Shown piece after piece: positions 30,523 through 35,769 of a stretch of 35,769 bases of DNA. The translations under genes and the position numbers were made by a program. This stretch comes from Mnemiopsis leidyi. Taxonomy: Eukaryota; Ctenophora; Tentaculata; Lobata; Bolinopsidae. The stretch's first letter is position 1, and each line of letters opens with the position of its first letter. A model generated the notes under the pieces. That model was not told the origin of the DNA and searched no databases. It saw only the letters and a program-made list of their open reading frames with translations. The stretch lies in NCBI GenBank assembly GCA_000226015.1, contig JH153334.1, positions 90,416 to 126,184 on the forward strand, in the 5' to 3' direction.

Positions 30523-32854
30523 TCAACACCCATAGTGCTGAAGTCTCTCCTTGGTGAAGTCAGGCTCGAACTGATTTAACAGATCTATCACATAGTTAAC
30601 CTGTAGAATGAACCATAGTTGGATTAAATTTTGCGTGTGAAAAGTTATATGTGCAACACAGAGATAAACTTCTCAAATGAATGATTATTAAGGAAATGTA
30701 TCACAGATGACTGTGCTTAAACCATTCCTTGGTTACTGGTTATCATTGATAAACAGCAACTGCAGTCATAATCTTTTTTTTAAATCCGCAACCAACGGAA
30801 ACTAGGGGAGCCTTCTCTGGGGCACGAAGGATGCCAAAAGGGGAGCCCCCACTCTCCCCCTTGGTAGGCCTGGTGACACCTAATCTACAATTGCCCTTGA
30901 GCCAGATGCCTTCAGGCCCCCACGGAGGACCACAGGGAGACGCCACAATCAGCACCCTCACGCTGGACTTCCTGGTTTAGCCTTGCAAAAAAACAAAAAG
31001 GAAATAAAAAGAATAAGCGGCAGGATGGAACATGTAAAATAGTTTTTAGAGAAACACACCTTATTGCAAACAACATTGATGTGTTCATCCCACGGCTGTG
31101 CTTTGATGTCAAATCTAACGATTTGATCTATTTGGTCTATACTACCAGAAATTCTCTGCTCTGCTATCATTTTTCCAACAACTGTCTCTGCCTGTAAGTA
31201 AAAGATGGAATTTTGTCTAGTGGTTAACAAACAGCTAAGTTTGTTCTGTAAAACCACATTTTCTTATATCCAAAAGAGAAATTAGTAAAAATTGTATTGG
31301 TATTTACCTGTAAAGCAGGCACTCGAAGAAGCTGAGCTAGGTTGTCAATCTTAATGGATTTGTAGATGTGGGAAATCGCTAAAAGGTTGTGTTCCATTAC
31401 AGCTGCTTCCAAAATTGTCATGCCATTTGCCAATATTTCTTGTTGGTGTTCTTCTAACTCGGTCTCAAATAGATGTACCTAAAATTAGTAGTGCTTTGGC
31501 CTCAAATAGATTTATGATGTTATTATATACATATATATCCAATCATCATTAAAATACATATAAAAACCATTTGATATATGGTCTTGTACTGTTCAGTGTT
31601 CTTATCGCATTTATGATTTGTGTAAATGTAGGTATTTGTTATTAATTTTTCTATTGTTATTAATTTTTCTTTCATTATCAATTGTACCAATAATAGTACC
31701 TGTAATAATCTTTTATGGGGTTCAGAGTAAAACAAAATAGACAAAAAGTACCTGCTGAAGAGTTATTAGATGTCCCAGCTGAGTGTTTCTCAGCATTCCA
31801 TGGATAATGAAGTGTTGTGCACGCTCATCTTTTATGAGTGATGATAAAAGACGGGACCTATGTACACCAGCTGGGGCTATTATAGCGCACAATATCTGAA
31901 ATGACTTGGCTTAAATAAATTGCCACACTTGGGTGTTATAACATGGTACACAATTTTAGGTTGGATGACCAAAATCAATGTTCCACTATATTTTTCAAAA
32001 ATACAACAACATATAATGGCACTAACAGAATGTCTAAGAAGTTCATTCTGCTCAGTAACTGAGAGTTTTGGTTCTAAACTGAGCTCCTGATACCGTCTTG
32101 CAGCTTCCAGAAACTTTTTTCTAAAGTCCAGCAACTTTGCATAACATAGCTTGTATCTCACCTGCAGTTTAAATCCATAACAAAAAGCCCTCAACATGTG
32201 ATTCTATGTTTGATAGATGCATTTGCAACTTGTTTCCTTAGAACAAATAATAGCATTCAAACATTGAAAATAAACTTAGAAAATGATACATTGCTCAATG
32301 GCCTACACACATTAATAAAATACCTGCAAATCTGGTTCAGTAGTTGATGTGATTAACAAAGAAGCACGATTGATAAATATCTCTGCCTGATTTGAATCCC
32401 GTCCCTCTAGATAAAGATGAGCAATCTTAAGATACATTTGGGTTGTAAAAGCTTTTGAATAGTTTTTCTGACTGTTTTCCAGAGGAATAGCACTGAGGTT
32501 TGATGCAGCTTTACTATAGTCCTTTTTGGCTTCATAGAGATCAGCCATGTGCTGATTAAGCTCTGTTATTTGATCCTCAAATGACATAAGTCTTAATTTT
32601 AAAGCTTCAGTCAAAGTGGTGCAGTATTCCAAGCACAAATTGCTTGGAAGACTTTTCACTCTAGAGATTACATGAGAAAATACTTTTCTGCTGACACCAA
32701 CACTGACACTGTCTATCAAAATTGAGTCAATAAAACTGCTTATTTTGGCATTTAGAGTATCAGGAGAAGAAAACAATGAGTCAAAGTGGTCACAGTAGCT
32801 CTGAATATGTTCTTCTGGTGATGATCCAGAGGGGAAGGGAACTTTTGATGTCAT
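30523..32854 (-). CDS. COPS4: COP9 signalosome complex subunit 4
   Basis: The model has six exons and 396 residues (human 406): 32854-32324, 32161-32027, 31895-31752, 31478-31308, 31191-31060, 30600-30523. All are in phase 0. Family matches: SFEDQITELNQHMADLYEAKKD, AEIFINRASLL, VRYKLCYAKLLDFRKKFLEAARRYQEL, SRLLSSLIKDERAQ, ILEAAVMEHNLLAISHIYKSI, and ISGSIDQIDQIVRFD in the C-terminal PCI winged-helix region. The subunit is a scaffold of the COP9 signalosome, which removes NEDD8 from cullin-RING ubiquitin ligases. The N-terminal 90 residues diverge, and the C-terminal helix is shorter than in human. The ATG at 32854 is preceded after only 3 nt by a strong acceptor (TTCTTCTCCAG), so upstream in-frame codons to 33055 are excluded. 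CFDP1 follows 385 bp downstream on the same strand. Confidence 0.95.
30770..30985. other. GC-rich block in last COPS4 intron, possible mobile-element remnant
   Basis: Roughly 200 bp with runs such as ggggagcccccactctccccc and ccttcaggcccccacgg in a plain AT-rich intron (30601-31059), edged by tttttttaaa on one side and an A-rich tract (caaaaaaacaaaaagg) on the other. Composition and A-rich edge suggest a short interspersed element, but no RNA polymerase III boxes were identified with confidence. Confidence 0.3.
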
Positions 32855-32859
32855 TATCT

Positions 32860-33180
32860 GGAGAAGAAAACTCAAAAACTTTTTTTTCAGTATTAAATAT
32901 GAATCAAATATAAATGTTTCTTTCATCACCCTAGATAAGTATGGAGCATGGGTTGACCCAGCATGGTGTGCGCATGGTGTGCACTTATGCTTGTCTAACA
33001 GAAAACAGGGTTTTGGGGCAGGCACACACACGGGTGGCAAAACATTAAGCGACACACAAACCTTAAAATAAGATTAAACAATTTCTTTCATCAGGATTAT
33101 CATAAATTTAAAATATTTTCCAATTTAAAGATATCAGCTATATTTATATTGTTTAGAAAGATTTAAAATATTGTTAAAAA
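32860..33180. other. Region upstream of COPS4
   Basis: Probable promoter and 5' leader (or outron) of COPS4. It contains an imperfect catggtgtgc direct duplication near 32963-32985. No separate gene is supported. Confidence 0.4.
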
Positions 33181-33182
33181 CA

Positions 33183-33242
33183 TAGCGGTTGTGAATTCAA
33201 CAGCCAGTGCAGAGATTTTGGCTGTTGAATTTACAACTGCTA
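33183..33242. repeat. Long inverted repeat (24-bp arms, 12-nt loop)
   Basis: The arms 33183-33206 and 33219-33242 are reverse complements at 22 of 24 positions, and the two differences (C/T type) leave G-U pairs in one RNA strand. The loop is gtgcagagattt. It lies between COPS4 and the LINE fragment. It may be a miniature transposon relic or encode a stable RNA hairpin. Confidence 0.75.
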
Positions 33243-33365
33243 CAGGAGTTAAGTTTGTTGTATGTCCTTGTTATAGGGTTGGAACTCTGGGCGTGGTAAA
33301 TCATGACAATATAATTGGAAAATAGAAGGATCTTCAGCGTAGACGTAGACTAAGTAAAGTGTTTT

Positions 33366-34498
33366 TTGTGGAAGATTTTAATTTAAATGGGGTAAATTGG
33401 TCCTCTTAACGTGGTACATCTCTTATTGAACAGGTCCTTTTGTTGATTCCTTTACAGATCTTAGTCTTGCTTAGTGTATCACAGTGCCAACCCATAATAA
33501 GGGCAAAACTCTTGACCTTTTATTAAATATTCAGTGGCCAGTGTAATTGACCTTAAAGTTGGTGAACAAGACAGTACATGCACGTCCAATCACTTCCCTA
33601 TAAACTTTAAGATAAATATCAAAGTAAAGAGGAAAAGCCAATTGGGCATTTTTGCTAAAACTTTTAAAAAGTTGATTGGGTTAGTCTAAATCATGAGCTC
33701 TGACACATTGACTAGAAAGACTTGCTCAATGGCAAGGAACCAGAAATTGGCTGTAGGAAATTTAAAGCCAAACTATTTGAGATTGCAGATAAGTATATCT
33801 GAAAAGCCAATGTAAAGACTGATGAACAGGATCCATGGTTTGATTCTGAGTGTTTCGATGCTTGTTGCACAAAAATGAGACTTCATAAGGATAGAAATAA
33901 GAGTGATGCTGCCAACCTCAAATTCTCCTTGGCCAGAAAAAGTTTCAAATATTTAGTCGCTCAAAAAATGCATGAAACACTTTATGAGTCAGATTTCAGT
34001 GCACTTATATCCAAGAAGTTCTGGTCATATCTTAAATGTAAAACAGCTAGCCAAAGAAAACTTGAATTTATAAGCTACAATGGTGTTGTCCCAAGTAGAC
34101 CTGAAGATCAAGCCAATTTGTTCAGCAATTTTTTCTCTGAACAGTTTTCTGAAGCATCATTGTATAATATCGATATTGACTATGCTGATGACTCTCGCTT
34201 TGATATCAATTATTGAAAACTCATTGTGTAAATTTGTATGTAATTGCTCAATTTGTTCAACAATTTTTTCTCTGAACAGTTTTCTGAAGCATCATTGTAT
34301 AATATCGATATTGACTATGCTGATGACTCTCGCTTTGATATTGATTTTGACCATAGGAAGATTTGTAAACTCCTGTCCAAAAGTAATTCAAATAAGGACC
34401 TGTCTGCATTTGTATTTGTTACACCTGTTCCCAGGCTTTCAGTTATACTGAAGGGGCTCCTGGAAGATTCTAGATCTTTTAACGGAGACTTCACCTAA
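33366..34498 (+). mobile_element. Degraded CR1/L2-like LINE, endonuclease end and linker
   Basis: The region reads as a non-LTR retrotransposon protein with several frameshifts. EDFNLNGVNW near 33370 is the GDFN motif of the AP-like endonuclease. A segment after 33500 has the THNKGKxLDLLLT and SDHFPI pattern with errors, and DPWFDSECFDACC leads into the endonuclease-RT linker (ORF 33875-34216) with FWSYLK and FSNFFSEQFSEAS. The reverse transcriptase core expected next is missing. It lies on the plus strand, facing away from COPS4. Not functional. Confidence 0.75.
34114..34341. repeat. Internal 135-bp-period duplication in LINE
   Basis: The ~93-bp block starting caatttgttca at 34114 recurs at 34249 almost unchanged (for example gcaatt versus acaatt). 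The intervening sequence carries a stop, so the second copy reads as a restart of the same peptide. This is a late tandem duplication within the dead element. Confidence 0.9.
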
Positions 34499-34722
34499 CC
34501 AGGTGCTCACGCTAACCAGGTGCGACGCACGCAAAAGAGCTCTGGTAAGAGCAAAACGGAGACCCTCCTCATTTAACCCTCAATCGCAGTTTCCCGGTCA
34601 TTCGGCTGAGTCAACCAAAGAAGATTGCAAAAGCAAATGCCATGCCCTTAGACGGTCTGGAAATCGAACCCCCTGATCTTCTGCATAGAAAGTCTGGGTA
34701 GATACCACTACACCACCAATCC
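34495..34722 (-). mobile_element. tRNA-derived SINE, minus strand
   Basis: On the minus strand the element starts near 34722 with a tRNA-like segment. The A box tggtgtagtggtat is at 34715-34702 and the B box ggttcgatttcc at 34670-34659, a spacing suited to RNA polymerase III. The segment does not fold as an intact tRNA and continues into about 150 bp of unrelated body, so a SINE fits better than a tRNA gene. It sits where the LINE reverse transcriptase core is missing. Confidence 0.65.
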
Positions 34723-34780
34723 ATAAACATATGGCAAACTTTTTTAAAACTGTGCTGTTGGGCTGTCATACCAACAATGA

Positions 34781-34866
34781 CTATATACTATGATTATATA
34801 TTATCATCATGTACTATCATTTACTATCATTATATACTATCATTATATACTATCATTATAATACTA
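34781..34866. repeat. AT-rich 13-bp tandem repeat
   Basis: Imperfect repeats of tatcattatatac, with several copies drifting at the left end. It is a microsatellite-like tract between the SINE and the LINE 3' portion. Confidence 0.8.
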
Positions 34867-35033
34867 TTTCACTCATGTTATAACATCGGGACAGCACAGC
34901 GGCTGCTACTCTGCTTCACCTCATAGTTGCAATTATCTCACACATGACAAATAAGCTGAAATAGTGAAAAAATGGTTTTGTCTTGGTAGTTGGGAGTCAC
35001 ATAATTAAAATTTAGTATTTAGATTAAGTTGTA

Positions 35034-35769
35034 ATGTATAAATATTTTAAATATTTCTTAAATGGAGTAGAACTTGAAGCGTCTGCACAAGAAAAAGATT
35101 TGGGAGTTATTACCCATAGTTCCCTACTTTGGAATCAACAGATAAAGTCATCTATATCGAAAGCAAATCAGATGATCTGCTGGGTTGTTAGGAATTTGAT
35201 TAATAGAGATGAGAATGTTATGCTAGCTATTTACAAAGCTCTTGTAAGACCTCATCTTGAGTATTGTGTTCAATTGTGGAATCCAGTAGGGGCTCATGGG
35301 AATTGGGCAACTGTTTTGGAGCTGGAGAGCGTCCAGAGGCGGTTTACCCGTCTAATTGATGGGGTGGGTACTCTTCCCTACAGCCGACGACTGGAAATCC
35401 TCAATTTGACAACGCTGGCTGAGCGGCGAATACGTGGGGACCTTATAGAAGCTTTCAAAGCAACTAGTGGTTTGACTGACTATGGGTCAGGTTTGTTCAA
35501 ATTGAGCAGATCTGGACGCAATCTAGTTTCATCCAATAGATGTTGTAAGAGTGTTACTAAAGTAAAGAATTTAAAGGGTTCTTTTCTCCCGGAGCGAGTT
35601 ATTCCATTCTGGAACAAGCTCCCTCAAGAAGTTAAGAATTCTACAAATGTTTTAAGCTTTAAAATGGGTTTAGAGAGTTTTAAGAAGGAAATGATCTCTA
35701 AAAATTTAGTAAATGTTCTTCCCTTTTGGAATGTGTCCAATGAAGTTTTAGGAAGAATTGAAGGACCAA
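35034..35769 (+). mobile_element. CR1/L2-like LINE, 3' end of reverse transcriptase ORF (runs off window)
   Basis: An open frame without stops runs from an ATG near 35034 to the window edge. It reads as the C-terminal part of a CR1/Jockey-group reverse transcriptase: YFLNGVELE, EKDLGVI, YKALVRPHLEYCVQLWNP, LESVQRRFTRLI, RRLEILNLTTLAERRIRGDLIE and FKATSGL. It is intact over more than 240 codons, far better preserved than the 5' part. It may be the same element interrupted by the SINE and repeats, or a second, younger, 5'-truncated copy. Confidence 0.85.

Noticed and set aside
32312..33055. Longer COPS4 N-terminus starting upstream of 32854
   Set aside because: A strong polypyrimidine tract and CAG lie 3 nt before the ATG at 32854, so the upstream codons are leader or intron.
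34650..34722. Functional tRNA gene on the minus strand
   Set aside because: A and B boxes are present, but the acceptor and anticodon stems do not pair convincingly and the sequence continues into a non-tRNA body, so a SINE is more likely.

Overview
The window is animal nuclear DNA from an invertebrate. Protein genes are split by short GT-AG introns, TATA and AATAAA signals are present, and the gene set is metazoan (p22phox, a mucin-type GalNAc-transferase, CFDP1/BCNT, COP9 subunit 4, DDX42). The intergenic DNA is AT-rich and carries decayed CR1/L2-type LINE, tRNA-derived SINE and GIY-YIG retroelement remnants. Compact genes, a gene nested in an intron and splice acceptors just upstream of start codons would fit an early-branching animal such as a ctenophore or cnidarian, but the sequence alone does not name the species.

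Layout. 1-154 is a 22-bp tandem repeat. 834-1619 (+) is an intronless TATA-driven gene for a small secreted, highly charged helical protein. 2276-3957 (+) is a complete five-exon p22phox (CYBA) gene, including the SH3-binding proline-rich tail. 5517-10244 (+) is a partly resolved multi-exon gene of unknown function whose introns hold a decayed GIY-YIG retroelement piece and a small tandem repeat. 10.26-12.3 kb has no supported gene. From 12298 to 32854 six genes lie head to tail on the minus strand. In transcription order they are CSN4 (COPS4), CFDP1, MCCC1-like, MRPS7, an SLC25A35-like carrier and DDX42, with only about 0.28-0.91 kb between neighbouring coding regions. A single-exon polypeptide GalNAc-transferase gene (27161-28930, +) sits inside a CFDP1 intron on the opposite strand. 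From 33.2 kb to the end there is a hairpin, a broken LINE, a SINE and AT-rich microsatellite DNA.

Exon structures were derived by hand. For CYBA, DDX42, MRPS7, CFDP1 and COPS4 every exon joins in phase and the total coding length is a multiple of three, which strongly supports the models. MCCC1 is a single open frame broken by one +1 frameshift. The 555-N gap (15667-16221) lies in a DDX42 intron and is flanked by two near-identical copies of the same ~270 bp, so it is probably an unmerged contig overlap.

The most interesting signal is at gene starts. Several unrelated genes (CYBA, CSN4, CFDP1, DDX42, MCCC1, SLC25A35-like) have a 3' splice acceptor 1-21 nt before the start codon. Together with the tight same-strand array this suggests spliced-leader trans-splicing and possibly operons. 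Other points of note are an RS domain in the N-terminus of DDX42 and a DECD motif II in the same protein, an exactly duplicated splice donor in DDX42, a very long N-terminal extension on MRPS7, and the novel 11-residue-repeat secreted protein.
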